64,000 nt of DNA from Welwitschia mirabilis (Eukaryota > Gnetophyta > Gnetopsida > Welwitschiales): assembly GCA_051453625.1 (NCBI GenBank), contig JBOZIK010000001.1, positions 99,233,891-99,297,890 on the forward strand, given 5' to 3'. The position numbers and the translations under genes are program-made. Every line of letters begins with the position of its first letter. Position 1 is the stretch's first letter. Below the pieces are notes generated by a model. It searched no databases. It was not told the origin of the DNA and was given only the letters and a program-made list of their open reading frames with translations. Below are positions 1 to 13,854 of the stretch, piece by piece.

Positions 1-439
1 TTCACTTTTACCAAGTAATTTTAGTTTCTTTTAAAACTTGAATAAGACACATGAATAAATGATTAAAATAAATATGTAACATGCCCTTTTTTTAAGACAT
101 TATTTTATATCTTTATATGGATTTTTTTCTTGATTTAACTATTTAACCATGGAAAGTGACTTGCCTAATCATAAATAAGGTTATTTAGTATTAAAATTCT
201 TATAATTATTATTATAACTAAAAGTAATAAATTACTCAAAACTAAGATTAAATAATTAAGTAACCTTATGAGTATCTATAATGTTTGACATACAATACAT
301 TTTTGATTATAGGGCTACACATAAATTCTCACTAAGAATAAAAAAGGATTTTTATTAAAATTGATATTAAAATATACTACATAGTTTAGAAACTTTATTA
401 ATTAAAGCTTACAAAATGTGGGATATAATATATGCAAAT
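1..439. other. AT-rich sequence without recognised feature
   Basis: Very AT-rich with stops in all frames. I see no motif, repeat copy or coding trace that matches anything else in the window. Confidence 0.5.
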
Positions 440-1313
440 GATTAGATAAGGGGTTCATCCTGTGCAGTCGACTGGACATGGAGCTGTAAGAAACTGGGGT
501 GACAGAAAAGTTCACTCGAGTGACTTATTTAAGTCATGACACTAGAAGGGGTCGATCAGACATTTGAGAAGTCGACTGGCTAGAATAGAAACAAAATTTT
601 ATATCTATTATGTATCCATTTTTTAGATGTTTATAGCCATTGGAAGCATGTTTTTACTTGTAATAAATCCTAAAAGCCTTACATTATAAATAGCCAAGAG
701 AGATATCACTAGAAAGACTTTTTGATACTTTACTAAAGGACTAAATCTTGTGATTTTCATTGGAGCATCTTGGCATTGTACTCTTGACCAAAAACTATTC
801 ATCATTTATTGTATCCATACATTCAAGATCAGGTCTCATACTTCGTTGTTGTATCATCTATAGGAGAACAACTCCGTTACAAATATTTTACCGAATAACG
901 AGTGATATTAATACACTAAGGCATTTATACCATCACTATCACACCCTCTAAAGGTTGAGAATTAGCCTACAAAAGTCCATTGAAAAGGTTAATACTTAGC
1001 CTAAAAACGTCTATGTGTAAAGATTATAGGTGAACCTATAATAACTAAAAAAGTTAACGAAGATATAGATCTAGTTTGATGATATGCTGATCATCGAGAG
1101 TGGAGTAGGGAATTTCCTAAACCACTATAAAACTTGGGGGTATCTGATTAGTATTTTTATGATTTTTGTTATTTCCATTTTTTTAAATATCTTTAGTTAT
1201 ATGCACAAGTTTTCTAGTGATTTATCTCAAGCAAGTTTTTAGTGCAAAATTTATTTGAATAATTTTTTAGAACCTATTCACCCCCTAGGGTTTTTGATCC
1301 GTTAAAAACTTTC
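440..1313 (+). repeat. Probable copia LTR (element D, 5' side)
   Basis: The stretch looks like a plus-strand copia LTR. It follows a purine-rich AAGGGG tract. It has two copies of the palindrome AGTCGACT (near 467 and 582), a segment with CTATAAAACTTGG near 1125 like the U3/R part of Sirevirus LTRs, and it ends near TTCACCCCCTAGGG (about 1278), a common copia LTR 3' end. Gag-like sequence follows at once. The partner LTR downstream (21268 onward) does not obviously match it, so the pair may have been separated or replaced. The boundaries are approximate. Confidence 0.45.
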
Positions 1314-3060
1314 AAGTAACATTTATTTGTTTCACAAGTAGATCTTATGATATTGCAGTAATTGTTTTATAGAAGTGATATCAAGTAGATTTTATTATTT
1401 AAAAAGTAAAAAGAAAGCAATAGAAGAGAAAATAGGAAAAGATGGAAGCATGTATGGTTTTTATTGTTAAAGAGTAATAACTCTTATGGATTCCAAGAGA
1501 AAATATGTATTAATTTTAGATTAATTAGAAGGTATGTATTAAGTGCACTAAGTTATAGATGCCTATAGAAATTACTAATTGATTAAAAACAGTATGCATT
1601 CATTAGCATGAGAAAGTGGGTAGTTTCATTGCATCTAAAGTTTAAGATGAATGATAACATACATGATTGCAAAGTAGATGTTCATGTGCCAAGATTTGAT
1701 ACATTATGCTTTGTCGTTGAAAGGTATTAGGTACATAGAATTACTAGTAAAATAAACATGAGCACTTATTATGACTTAAAAACTACCATGTTTACTAGGT
1801 TAGCCACCATATGACCTTTTTACAATGTTTACATAAAACCTTCCTCTATATAGCTATTGGAATTATGTTAAGAGTTTTTATGGGTGTTTCAATAAGTACC
1901 ATAATCTAGAATACATAGCCACTATAAATTAGTTATTTTTCATTGAATATAATATCAGTTTTGGTAATGGTCATCAGTGAACTATCATACATAGAGTTTT
2001 CTTAGATGTAGTCTTATACAACAACTTGTAAGAAACTATAAAAATATTTAAATATTATACATGATGAATACTATACATGATATATTGTAATTATAATGGT
2101 TGATAGCACAAAGTATTTAGATCATAATCTTGTGCATTTGCTTTGATACAAAATCATAACAAGTTAGAGCTATATGCTTAATAACATTATTAAATATGGG
2201 ATAAAAACTAAGGGTTATAGAGGTTTTCTTATGAAAAAGGAAAAAAATAATTATTAAGATGTAATTTTTATAGAAGTCAAGAAATATATCATCATTCTAG
2301 ATAATAGGACAATTATACCTAAGGTGAAGTAAATAGGGATTCCACTAGGTGAATGTGATATAAGAACTATAGTGTTTGGGAAAGAAGGAGATCCTTTTAA
2401 TGTAATGTTACAATAAAAAATATAATAATAAGAACATCTTAGCTTTATCCATTACCTAATTAGTTACCTCATAAATAAAAACAACATCAAGGATTAGGAT
2501 AACATCAAGAAGGTTAAATTCCTTTCAACAACAACTATTTTAGTATCTAGAACATAGTAATGTGTAGAATATTTCTTATGATATTAATTCTGACTTAGAT
2601 AATTCTATTGAAAACATTTTTAAGATTAATGATGATATAGTAAAGGTTCTTATATATAACCTTATAGGTCATGGGTATTATTAATCTTATTAGATTTTTA
2701 AGAAGATTTAACCAAATGAATAGATAAATTTAACACTCAGAGTAGAACTATTTACATTAAGTAAGTAAGGAAAATGAGGATCTTGATTATCTTTATCTTA
2801 CTTATGTTTTAAGTTTAATTAGTTTTAAGGAGTAAAATAAATATAAAAAAGGAAAACATGCAATGTGCATAGAGTATAAATCATTAATTAAGAATAACAC
2901 ATATGAATCATTAGTTAAGAATAATGCATAACAACTAGTAAAATTACCTCTTTATAGGAAAGTCATGAAAGATAAATATGTGTTTAGGAATAAATATAAA
3001 TGATATAAAATACTATATAAATGTAATAGAAGATTAATAAATCCAAGAATTAACCACAAA
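1314..3060 (+). pseudogene. Copia remnant: gag first copy joined to an RT fragment
   Basis: The first 930 bases (1314-2250) are a direct repeat of 3751-4680 and correspond to the gag part of element D; both copies are full of stops. After 2250 the two copies part. About 2860-3010 reads, with stops, as the beginning of a copia reverse transcriptase: a lysine-rich NNT motif, then a KVMKDKYVF stretch matching the usual KWVFK block. Protease, integrase and most of reverse transcriptase are missing, so gag is fused by deletion to the RT start. It is a dead fragment. It could be a separate copia copy or a product of unequal exchange within D. Confidence 0.55.
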
Positions 3061-3137
3061 AAATCCTAAGATCTAGAGGTAAGTGATAGATCATTCAAAT
3101 GATAGGTGTTTGAAGACTTCGAAAGAATGGTGATAAG

Positions 3138-3735
3138 TGATACAACTCAGTCTTGGGTTATCCTTAAGAAGTACAACTTTGTAATTAATTAACATGATTA
3201 GCCATCATAGTGGATCAATTTAGTTATGACTGAGAGACTTAGCTCTTAATTACCCACAAGCTACACCTCAAGAGAACTATATGATGATAGCTATTTTGAA
3301 TTATACCACATCCAATCTTAAGGTTATTTAGACATCTTAACTAGGATTACATAAAGAAAGTGTGTAAGTTGCAGTCAAGTGGTTGGTCACATCAACAACT
3401 AAACAACCATGCCTACATATCTTCATTAGAGGACTTTGAGTATATATAGTTCTATCTTACTCCTTATTCCATGTCCACCAATATGTATGAGTGTACAATA
3501 GATTAAGATGTCTATATCAATGAACATGTGGTGATCAAGTGAATGATTCACTGCAAAGAAAATTCAAAAAATCAATATTTAAAATGCTATAATGCAACTC
3601 AAAAATGAATTTCATTTGCTAGGAGGTACCTCATAAATGCATTTAATATACCACAAGGTATAAAAATGCATTTAGAATGGTGTAATGTAAAACTACATGG
3701 GTACCTATGCATATAGTGAAACCCTTATTTTAGTA
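3138..3735 (-). repeat. Truncated LTR of the F gypsy family
   Basis: This matches the F long LTR. The first bases align with 23440 onward (TGATA, then a CAGTCTTG/TAGTCTTG block), and 3355-3732 aligns closely with 23656-24032, including a run of AATGCATTTA words. The F LTR is about 4 kb, so only about 0.6 kb at one end is left. No primer site or internal sequence is next to it. It separates the two gag copies of element D. Confidence 0.7.
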
Positions 3736-3750
3736 AAGATAAAATTTTCT

Positions 3751-5701
3751 AAGTTACATTTATTTCTTTCACAAGTAGATCTTATGATATTGTACTAATT
3801 ATTTTATGAAAGTGATATTAAGTAGATTTTATTATTTAAAAAGTAAAAAGAAAGTAATAAAAGGGAAAGTAGGAAAATATGGAAGCATGTATGGTTTCTC
3901 TTATTAAAGAGTGATAACTCTTGAGGATTCCAAAAAAAAAAGTGTATTAATGTTAAATTAATTAGAAGGTATGTATTAAGTGCACTAAGTCATATATACC
4001 TAAAGATATTACTAAGTGATAAAAATTAATTTTCATTCATTAGCATGAGAAAGTGGGTAGTTTCATTGCATCTAAAGTTTAACATGAATAACAACATACA
4101 TGATTGCAAATTAGATGTGCCAAAATTTTATACATTATGCTTTGTAGTTAAAAGGTATTAGGTACATAAAATTACTAGTAAAATAAAAATGAGCACTTAT
4201 TATGACTTGAAAACTATCATGTTTACTAGGTTAGCCATCATATGACCTCTTTCCAGTGTTTATGTACAACCTTAATCTATATAGCTATTGGGATTATGTT
4301 AAGAGTTTTTGTGGGTGTTTCAATAAATATTGTAACCTAGAATACATAACCACTATAAATTAGTTATTTTTCATTAAATATAATGTCATTTTTACTAATG
4401 GTTATCAGTGAACTATCATACATAGATCTTTCTTAGATGTAGTCTTATACAACAATTTGGAAGAAACCATAAAAATATTTAGATATTATACATGATGGAT
4501 AGTATACATGATAGATTATATTGTAGTGGTTGATAGCATAAAGTGTTTAGATCATGATGTTGTGCATTTGTTTTGCTATCAAAATCATAACAAGTCAGAA
4601 CTATATGCTTAATAACATTGTTAAATATGTGACAGCACTAAGGGTTATAGAGGTTTTTCTTTGAAAAAGGAAAAAATTAATTCTATAAAAATTAAAAACT
4701 TCATAGGATACCAAATAGAAATAGGTCTAGACTAAAGGAGTAAAAGATAATACAATTGCAAAGGAAGAGGAAATTTCTCTTTTAATAATACTTCACCATG
4801 TGAATGACCTTCAAATCAAAAATAAATTACGTTTGATGTATAAATTATAAAAAAATAGGTCACAAATGTTGGTGGAAGATTGGCTTTCCATCCTTAACCA
4901 TTGAAGAAAATACATCTAAGTCATAAGATGATGGTACTAAACTTAATTACAAGTGCAAGATAACAAAGGAAAAGGCATTAAAGGAGGGCCTTCAACATTT
5001 TCAGCTATGATCACTATAAAACCTCTTAATTATTCTACATGAATTGTGAATAGTGGCTATACAATCAATGACATTTCATAAAGACATGTTTTAAAATATT
5101 AGGTACATGAATTTAGAGACATGTTTTAAAATCTTATGTACATGAATTTAGGTTTCATTAAAGTGGAAGACGATGCATTCATTAAAGTTGAAGGCATTGG
5201 TGATGTCAGGATTGCCTTAAATAGTGGTAGGTACATTAATATAGATGATGTTTTTTATGTTCCAAAGTTGTCAAATTCTTGTCTTTTATATTGGATAAAT
5301 GATGACAAAAAGAATTAAATTTTTTTTGATGATGTTGGTTTCATAGTTAGAGATAATCAAGCAATTACATATAATCTTAAAAAAATACCAAATTAAATTT
5401 ATGCATTAATTACCATTAGGGAATAATAAACATAAAAAAGATCAAAATTAATTCTTATGTCTATTTTGATTAAATATTATTCAATTTCATGGCATATGAG
5501 ATTAGGCAATTACACATATCACAATATTATGAAGATGAAAACACAGAACAGTGTGTTGAAAATCAAACATTCTTCCATTCCAAATGAGATATGTGAAACA
5601 TGCATTAAAGACAAAGAGACAGAAAGCCTTCATACTAGCATGATGGAGAGGAAGAGATTCATTAGAATTAGTTCACATGGATTTTGTTGAGCCAATGCGA
5701 G
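3751..5701 (+). pseudogene. Copia element D: gag, protease and GAG-pre-integrase remnant
   Basis: This is the 5' half of a Ty1/copia polyprotein. 3751-4680 is a stop-ridden gag region. A zinc-knuckle relic lies near 4828-4870 (CINYKKIGHKC: the second cysteine is tyrosine, the histidine and last cysteine are kept). 5136-5318 matches the end of the copia protease region (VEGIGDVRIAL, then DDVFYVPKLS). 5457-5690 matches the GAG-pre-integrase domain (WHMRLGNYTYHNIM, CETCIKDKE), and a short LVHMDF block opens the integrase just before 5702. Reading stops there because gypsy element E is inserted. Coding resumes on the same strand at 19540. Stops and frame changes make it non-functional. Confidence 0.8.
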
Positions 5702-5706
5702 CTTTT

Positions 5707-8700
5707 TTTAACACCCTCTTTTCTCTTACCATAATTAAGTACTATATGTTTCCCCTTTGCTCTTCATTTCTTCTTTAATATTATTACCTAATAAACATAG
5801 TGGAATGTAGGACTAAATTCTACTTATTCCTTTTTAGAATTTCTATATTATGAAAAAGATAAATCATATTAATAATATATATATAAATATATACCTATAG
5901 TTGATTTCTATATTATTTTGATTTACAAATAATAATAGTGTCATAAGTAAGTTTGTGTCTTTTATTTCTTCCTACTTTTTTGTCACATAAAAAGAAAAGA
6001 AATCTTATGAATAGTTGAGGAGATGTAAACTTGTTATCAACATACGTGAATAAGTTTTAAGAATAATACCTAACCAATATAACAGGAGGTTGTAAGTCCA
6101 ATTAATCTCATTTCAACTCAATATCTGACCACCCTCTAGATCAGAGTTGGTTCTACTTCAGGTTTTAAAATATACAAAAATTACTGAGCTTAACTTCATA
6201 GGATTTCACTTCATCTCAATATACCATAAATATAGGTAATAGATAATGCATGCGATGGATGCATGCTTACAAATGAATTCTACTTTCTTGAAGCATCTTT
6301 TGATGATGCAACTTGATCCATCAAGGCCAACGACTTGAGATATTAAGTCGAAGTAAGTTCATACATGGGCAAGATAGAAGAGTATTGATTAGATACACTT
6401 CTATAAGGGTATTATTAAAAAAAAAAAAAAAATGCAATGCAACCCACCTTAGTGATAAAATCCAAGTGTGGGGATGAACATTGTTAAAATTATCTTACTT
6501 TAGTCCTATTCAATGAATACACCATATAAATGCATGTAAATAATTTTAACTATTATGGATATTTAACGGATTATTTACCTATCTATAATAATTCTAATTA
6601 TCATTTATTTCATTTTATGGAAACAACCATAAAAAGAAAGCAAACATACAAGAACATGTTTATTTTCAAGATTATAATAATAAAAACTCAGATAAAGGAA
6701 ATATTCTTTTCTTTTTCTTTCAATTATAATAAAAATATTTAAAATGTATTAAATGACATCTTTATAATATATTTAAAAAACTAAAACATACTTGGAGCTA
6801 TGCTAATCATAGAAACATTCTTCCATGCTTATATGATAATCTCCACGGATTGGTGCGAAAAAGGTAAACAAAAGGATGTATAGCTCAAGCATAATTGTCA
6901 AGATATAAATCTTTGTTTAATATTCATATGGTTATATTATAAGTCAACTATAAAAATGATAAGCTAGAGACTACTTATGTTACTTGAACTACTAACGTGG
7001 AAACTCCCACAAGTATGCACACTTAAAGTAAGCTAAATAAAAGGGGTAAAAGAGGTATTTCTACAAATAAATATGATTTATAGGTAATGTAATTTAAATT
7101 TACTGACAGAAATATATATATGATATACTTAATTTATTTATAAAATTTTATATAATAATGTTTTTATAATTTTAGTTTCTAATTATAACAATTTTTGAAC
7201 TCTAAGAAGATATCATAGTTTAAAAATAAATAATTAATTAATTATAAAGCAAAAAATAAATTTTAATAGTTTTTTAAAAACTAGATACATAATAAGATTC
7301 ATAGAATCTTACTTAAACTATTCTAAAACTTAAAAATATTATTTCTAAGGTTATCATTTAAGATTATAAACTATTAAATTTTCTAAAATTATAGTCCTAC
7401 TACACTATGCTAAAATGACCATAACTTTCAAAATACATTGAGTTTTTAAATGATTCAAGATGTTTTGGAAACTTTATTTAATTTACTACAACTTAGAAAT
7501 GCTCAAGTTTGCATATACATTAATCTGTATAGAAACATAAATTACTTGCTTACTATTTTATTTACTTATTTTCAAATGTATTTTAATAAATAAGGCTTTT
7601 AAGAATAACTATCTATCAAAAAAATTACCTTTTACATTTTTCATGTTTACAAAAAATTCTAAGCTTATAATTTTTTTTTACTAATTTATATCTACTAATT
7701 AATAAGATATGGTGTTTTTAACCTATGCCTTTATTCTGGAATTTTAATTTTTGTGATAATAAAAATGTGATAAGATTTTTACAACTAGTTGGACAATATG
7801 TTAGATCATTAAAATAATGGATATACCAACTAATTACTTATAGAATGTCTTCACTAAGTTAATAATTCAAATCATTATAGAAATAAAAATAAAATCAATT
7901 TAGAAAGAGTCATTTACTATGAGCCTTAGGATGTTCATAAAAGAGCACTAACCTAAAGAGATTCTTAAGGATTAAACTTTACCCCTAATAAGATGATTCT
8001 AATGCATAATAGATTAATAAAATATAATACTAAAATAAATATGAACATCCAAATTTTATTTTTCCTTTTTTTTTTTTTAATAATAGTGAACCCCCTAGTC
8101 ACTTAGCTATAATCATCCATTAGTAACCTCCATCATCAATCACAAAAGATCCCTCATATCTCACTATAACATCTTGGTGAGNNNNNNNNNNNNNNNNNNN
8201 NNNNNNNNNNNNNNNNNNNNNNNNNNNNNNNNNNNNNNNNNNNNNNNNNNNNNNNNNNNNNNNNNNNNNNNNNNNNNNNNNCAAGAATGAAAATTCAAAG
8301 TAAGATAAGGGAAAAAGCTAAAAGATGTATTTTTCCTAATAAAATATTATTAATAAGTAATGTAATTTAAGTCTATTGCTAGAAACTTATCTTTAATACT
8401 CAAATTTCCTATAAAATTTATGTAATAATTTTTTTATAATTTAAAACATTAATTATAACATTTCAAGGATTTAAGAAGATATTATAATAAAAATTAATAA
8501 TTAATTATAGTCCTATCACACTACACTAACTATAACTTTTAAAATATTTTAATTTTTTAAATTATTCAAAATGTTTTGAAAATATTATTTAATTATTTAC
8601 AACTTAGAATACTCAAGTTTTTAGATATCTTTACTATTAGTTATAAAAACATAGATTATGTGCTTATTGTATTTTACGTTTATTTTATAATTTATTTTAA

Positions 8701-10401
8701 CAAAGAAACTTTTTCAAAAGTTACTACAGATTAAAAAAATTACTATTTTTACATTTTTACAATCACAATATAATCTTAGACTTACAAAATTCTGGAAATT
8801 TAACTTTGGCTATAAGAAATATGATAAATTTTCTATAATTACTGATGTAATAATTTAAATTAGTAAATTAATAAATATAATAGTTAAAATAATCATCTAC
8901 AAAACATCTTAAGTAAATTTATTATTTCAAATAAATGTTGAAAGAAAAATCAAATCAATTCGAAAAAACTATTATGAGCCTTAGGGTTACTATGAAGGAG
9001 TACTAGTCTAAAAGAGATTTTTGAAGATTATACTTTACCCCTAATAAGATGGACCTAATGCATAATAAATGAAAAATATATTGTTATATATGTTAATATA
9101 AAATAAGAATGGGTACCCTAATATATAATGAACCCTCAAAGTGGTCACTTAGCCATAATTATTCATTACTAACTTCAATCACCAAGCGTAAAAGATCCCT
9201 CATATCTTCCCACATCTTGGTGAGAGCCAATAGGAGAGAACAACATAATTTTATGATATATCATAAATAGTGGTCTAATACAAGTATTACATCATTATAC
9301 TAAAATATTGAAAGAGTCTATATGAATTATATGAGTAGAAAGCTTACTTGGAAAGATTAGTAAGTTCTTAATAGTTAAAAATTGATGAAGATCTAAGCTT
9401 AAGAGTTTCTCAGCTCTAAGCTTCCAAGCTCTAAGATCCACAAGAGAATAAAAGAAATAGAAAGAAATGAATAAAATGCACTTGTATAGAAAAAATAAAA
9501 AGTTTATCCTTTTTGCAAGAGAGGAAAGTATCTTTATATATAGATAAACAAAGGCACATAGATCAAGATTATAAGATTACATGATTTAGCATTGATAAGT
9601 GAGATGGTTAATAAGTGATATTGAAGAACAAAAAGAGCTCATATTTAGAACTTATGCATCTAACTAGGGTGAGTAATCTTCTTAGTTCAATTAGCAAGGT
9701 TAATTACATGCATCATTTCCTCATGACAGCTCTTTTTAATCCTTTATAGGATCATAACTAAGTTTAATTCATCCAAGAGATGCATTAATATAATAAATTC
9801 ATAAATCTTAAAATTGTTGTATGGAGTAATGAAATAAACTCTTCAATTCTAATGAATAAAATAGTGAGTATATTATGAACCAAGTGCCCTTACACATTTC
9901 AAGAACATAAAAGTTATGGTATAGTAAATCTACTCATTTATCATTTTTACTTCTAGGTAAGGATGCATGCACTTGTTCAAATACTCATTTATTTTGAAAA
10001 GCATAAAATCTATCAATTATATAACACAAAAAAGAAAATATTTATTTATGATATAGTACACCTACTACATTTATTAAGAATTTAAATGAATGAATAAGAT
10101 GCAAGATATATTCTTATGTCCTTTATAAATTTTTAATTTATTAGTTTTATCATGTGATTTTAATTCATCATATATTGGGATTATCTAATTTTAAATATTT
10201 AAATAGATTTTATTATAAAAACCTTTTAACAAAATTTTGATAATTTTTATCACAAATTATAAAGATTACAAACTAAGATTAATTTTAAAATGACATCTTA
10301 TAGGATAAGGAACTTAAAATAAGAATGATTAATCATTTTAATGAGAGCTTAATAAACTTATTATTCAAGTAAATAAGATTTACAAAATATGGGATATGAA
10401 A
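5707..10401 (-). repeat. LTR of gypsy E (left copy, 3' LTR in element sense)
   Basis: It aligns with 15844-19534 along most of its length: both start with an ...ACC.TCTTTTCTCTTA block and share TAGAATGTAGGAC, the GAGCC..AGG region and the final GGGATATGA. It is about 1 kb longer than the right LTR because a segment occurs twice, at about 7040-8180 and 8300-9240, on either side of a 100-N gap. No coding sequence is seen. Short open frames here are noise. Confidence 0.8.
8182..8281. other. Assembly gap (100 N)
   Basis: A run of 100 N between the two diverged copies of the duplicated LTR segment. The round size suggests an arbitrary gap length. Confidence 0.95.
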
Positions 10402-10439
10402 TTATCCCTCACTTAGACTAATTCACTCTTAGGAATCAA

Positions 10440-11700
10440 GACACATTAAAAAAGATTTGGGTATTGATTTTTCATTATTTATTTTAGCTCCCAAGTAGCT
10501 TCATTAAGACTATGATTACTCCACTTATCTTTATTTAATAAATTTACCTATTTCATAGATTGGTAGTTCATTGGTCTAGCACTGCTTTCAACTTCTCTAT
10601 AGTTGAACAATATAGTTTCATTTGAATATGAGACCAATTTAACACATGAGAAGGTTCTATAATATGCTTTCTTACTATACTTACATGAAAAATATCATGG
10701 ATGTATAATAATCGAGCAGTAAAGCAAGCTTATATGCAATAGATTCAACTCTTTGTAATATTTCAAATGGCTTAATGAGTTAAAAATCTAATTTTAATTT
10801 CTTAACTCCTCTCATTACTGATTTCACTGGTGATAGTTTAAGAAATACATGATCACCTATTTTGAACTTAAGATCTCTTCTTTGATAGTTTGCATACATC
10901 TTTTATCTATTTGCTTTTTCTTTAAGTCTATTTTCAATGATTCTTATTTTACTTTTTATTTCTTGTTATATTTCTACTCTTATTATCAATATTTCTTCAA
11001 CTTCTATCCATGAAGTAGGTTCTCTACACTTCTTATCATATAAGGATTTAAATGGAGCCATTTGAATTGAATTTTAATAACTCTTATGACATGAAGATTT
11101 TACCAATGATAGATACTCCTTCCAAATAGTAGGATTATCTATAACGCATGCTCTAAGAATATCTTCTAAAACTTAATTAATTTTGTTTATCCAATCATAC
11201 GTTTAAGGGTGAAATGTAGTTCTCATATTTAACTTAGCTCCTAAATCCATTTATAATTCTTGCTAAAACTTAAAGTAATTTTATATCTCTATTGAAGATA
11301 ATTACTAAAAATATGTCATCCAACAAAACAACATTTTAAATATATACTTTATCTATATTATTGACATCATAAGTAGATTTTACTAGAATGAAATATGCTG
11401 ACTTAGTTGTTTTATCAATTAGTTCTATAACAGAATCATTACCTCTTTGAGTTTTTGAAAGTCCCATAATAAAGTATATGAAAATCACATTCCATTTGTA
11501 TTTTAGAATGTCATGAGGATAAAGTAATACTATTGGATTTCTATGTTCTACTTTAACTTGTTAATAACTAAGAAACCTTAACACAAATTTTGTTGTATCC
11601 TTTTTCATCATTGACCATAAAATTTTTTGTTTCATGTTTCGATACATTTTATTTCTTCTAAGATGATCTACTATAGTTAGGTTATGAATTCAAACATTAT
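10440..11700 (-). pseudogene. Gypsy E integrase C-terminal part and chromodomain
   Basis: On the minus strand, 10858-10915 reads YANYQRRDLKFKIGDHVFL, matching the block just after the integrase core in chromoviruses (YADxRRRDLEFxVGDxVFL). Further downstream, about 10465-10530, is WSNHSLNEATWEL, then a stop, then QYPNLF: the chromodomain signature (WxNHxxEEATWE ... YPxLF). Chromodomains steer integration to marked chromatin. Upstream to about 11700, integrase core traces are weak and broken by stops. The chromodomain itself has a stop, so the protein is dead. Confidence 0.8.
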
Positions 11701-11899
11701 CTTGTATCTAATTTCATTTACATTAGGAACCAAAAATATTCTCTTGAATCTAATAATACAATCTGAATTAATACTAAAATTCTTTGAGTTTATTAATTTT
11801 TCTAACTAGTCCTTTAGTTTTCAATAATTCTCAGCCTTTTCATATCCCTTTAACATAATGGTAGAAATTTAGCTTTGAATTTTTATGATTACTTTAAGA

Positions 11900-13250
11900 T
11901 AATATTTTCCACTAAGAGCATATGCAACTTTATTTCTCTTACCATCATGGTATAAAATCTCTAGATCAAAATCCTATAAAATTCCATTCATATTCTTTGA
12001 TAAAAGTTGAAGTTTGGTTGAGTAAAAATGTACTTTAAAATCTTATAATTTATTTAGACTTAAAACTTTACACCATAGAGATAATGCTTTAAGAATTTTA
12101 AAGCAAAACTTACTGCATCTAATTCAATATCATGGATAGGATAGTTTATCTTATGCGTTTTAAGTTATTTTAATTCATGAGCTATTAGTTTTTATCCTAT
12201 TCAAGCACTACTCTAAGACCTTTTCTAGATGCATAAGTATAAGCTAAAAAATCTTTGAATCATCTAGTATTGCTAACAGTGGAATACTAGTTAAAAATTA
12301 TTTAAGATGTCTAAATGATTGCTAATATTTTTTAATCCATTGGAAGTCTTTACTTCTCTTTAAAAAGATTGTTAACAAAGAAGCTATCTTAGAGAAGTTG
12401 AAAATGACTTAATAATAGTACTAATAATATCAAAAAATCTTTTAATGTAATTAATATTTATAGGTATTAGCCATGCTATGATTGCTCCAACTTTATCTTG
12501 ATTCATTAATAGACCTTTTTTAGATATCATATGATCTAGAAATTGAATGGATTCCTTTCAAAAAGAGCATTTTTCCATGTTGACATCTAGTTGGTAATCC
12601 CACAAGGTTTGTAATATTATTCTTAAGTGTTTTCTTATGATTTTCATAAATCTTAGAATAAATGAAAATATCATTAATATATACTATTATAAAGGAATCA
12701 AGACGTGGTTAAAAGATATAATTCATAAGACTCATACATACTGCAGAGGCATTAGTTAAACCAAAAGGCATAATAGTGAACTCATAATACTTATAGCCAA
12801 TTCTAAAATCTCTTTTATGCATATCTACTTCCTTAATTTGAACTTGATAATATCTAGATTTTAGATCAACTTTTAAGAATACCTTAGCTTCCTTGAGTTG
12901 ATCAAAACGTCATCTATTCTTGATAGTAAATACTTATTCTTAATGATAATCTTATTTAGCTATCTATAATTAATGAATAATCTTAGTATTTCATTCCATT
13001 CTTTTCTTTATAAATAATACATGTTCTCCCCATGATGATACACAAAGATGAATCAAGTCCCTTCATAAGAGTTCTTCAATATGAGTTTTTAATTCTTTTA
13101 ATTCTATAGGAGACATTCTATATTATGTCTTATAAATTAGTTGGATTCTTGGTATCCATTCAATCGAAATTTTTTTTTCCTAAAGTGGTGGCACTCCTAG
13201 TAATTCTGTTGTAAATACATCAAGATATTTTTGAACTATTGGTATAATCT
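11900..13250 (-). pseudogene. Gypsy E reverse transcriptase and RNase H remnant
   Basis: The order fits a gypsy pol read from high to low coordinates: RT, RNase H, integrase. Near 12665-12700 the minus strand reads VYINDIF, the relic of the RT active-site block (YxDD in working enzymes); the first catalytic aspartate is asparagine, so polymerisation would fail. Flanking sequence shows further RT traces with many stops, and RNase H should lie in 11900-12400, where I see only weak similarity. The exact boundaries are uncertain. Confidence 0.65.
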
Positions 13251-13558
13251 TTATTAAGGTTCCTCCTTCCTTTAGCTACTTGATTTTAGATATAGCATAT
13301 AAATTGGTGATCCCTATTAATTTCTATTTTTATATATTTTACATTAATTAAATTCTTTACTTCTAATTTGTAATAACCTTAAAAGATTAGCTTTTAGCCA
13401 TGATTCATCAATTCTACTTGATTCTTTTCATAATTTATAAATACTCTATACTACATTAACCAATTCATATCCAAGACAATGTCATATTTTCCTAAGTTAA
13501 TAATAATTAATTATATATAAAAATTTTTCCCACTTATGAATAAAGTACAATATTGGAC

Positions 13559-13750
13559 TTACTGATTAACTTTGAATATGAATCCATTTGCTAACTTTAT
13601 GCATCCATTAGTTGGAGTATAACCTAAATTTTCTATTATAATAATTCCAGAAGATATAAAGTAATGTGTTTCTTCATAATTAAATAAAACAATTACTTCT
13701 TTATTATGAAATAAAGCATTACTTTCTATGGTAGATCTTTGAAATTGCAC
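13559..13750 (-). pseudogene. Gypsy E aspartic protease remnant
   Basis: The 63-codon frame contains VLFNYEETHYFISS followed by LGYTPT. It aligns with the retropepsin-like block of plant gypsy elements (VLFDSGATHSFIS ... LG). The catalytic D-S-G has become N-Y-E, so the catalytic aspartate is gone. It lies between the zinc knuckle (near 13860-13900) and reverse transcriptase, the expected place. This piece stays open over 63 codons although its surroundings are full of stops. Confidence 0.7.
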
Positions 13751-13854
13751 CCATTAATTATCTACTATTTCTCAAAGTCATCCTATTTATTAATGAACGG
13801 TTTTAATCCATGAGGATTTCTTGCTTATTATTTGGAAAGGGATTTATTACATAA

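Noticed and set aside
623-951. Short frames at 623-805 (minus) and 760-951 (plus)
   Set aside because: They overlap on opposite strands in LTR-like sequence and have no motif.
6530-6742. Open frame in the E LTR, also 18424-18752
   Set aside because: Low-complexity translations inside an LTR, not shared with the partner LTR.
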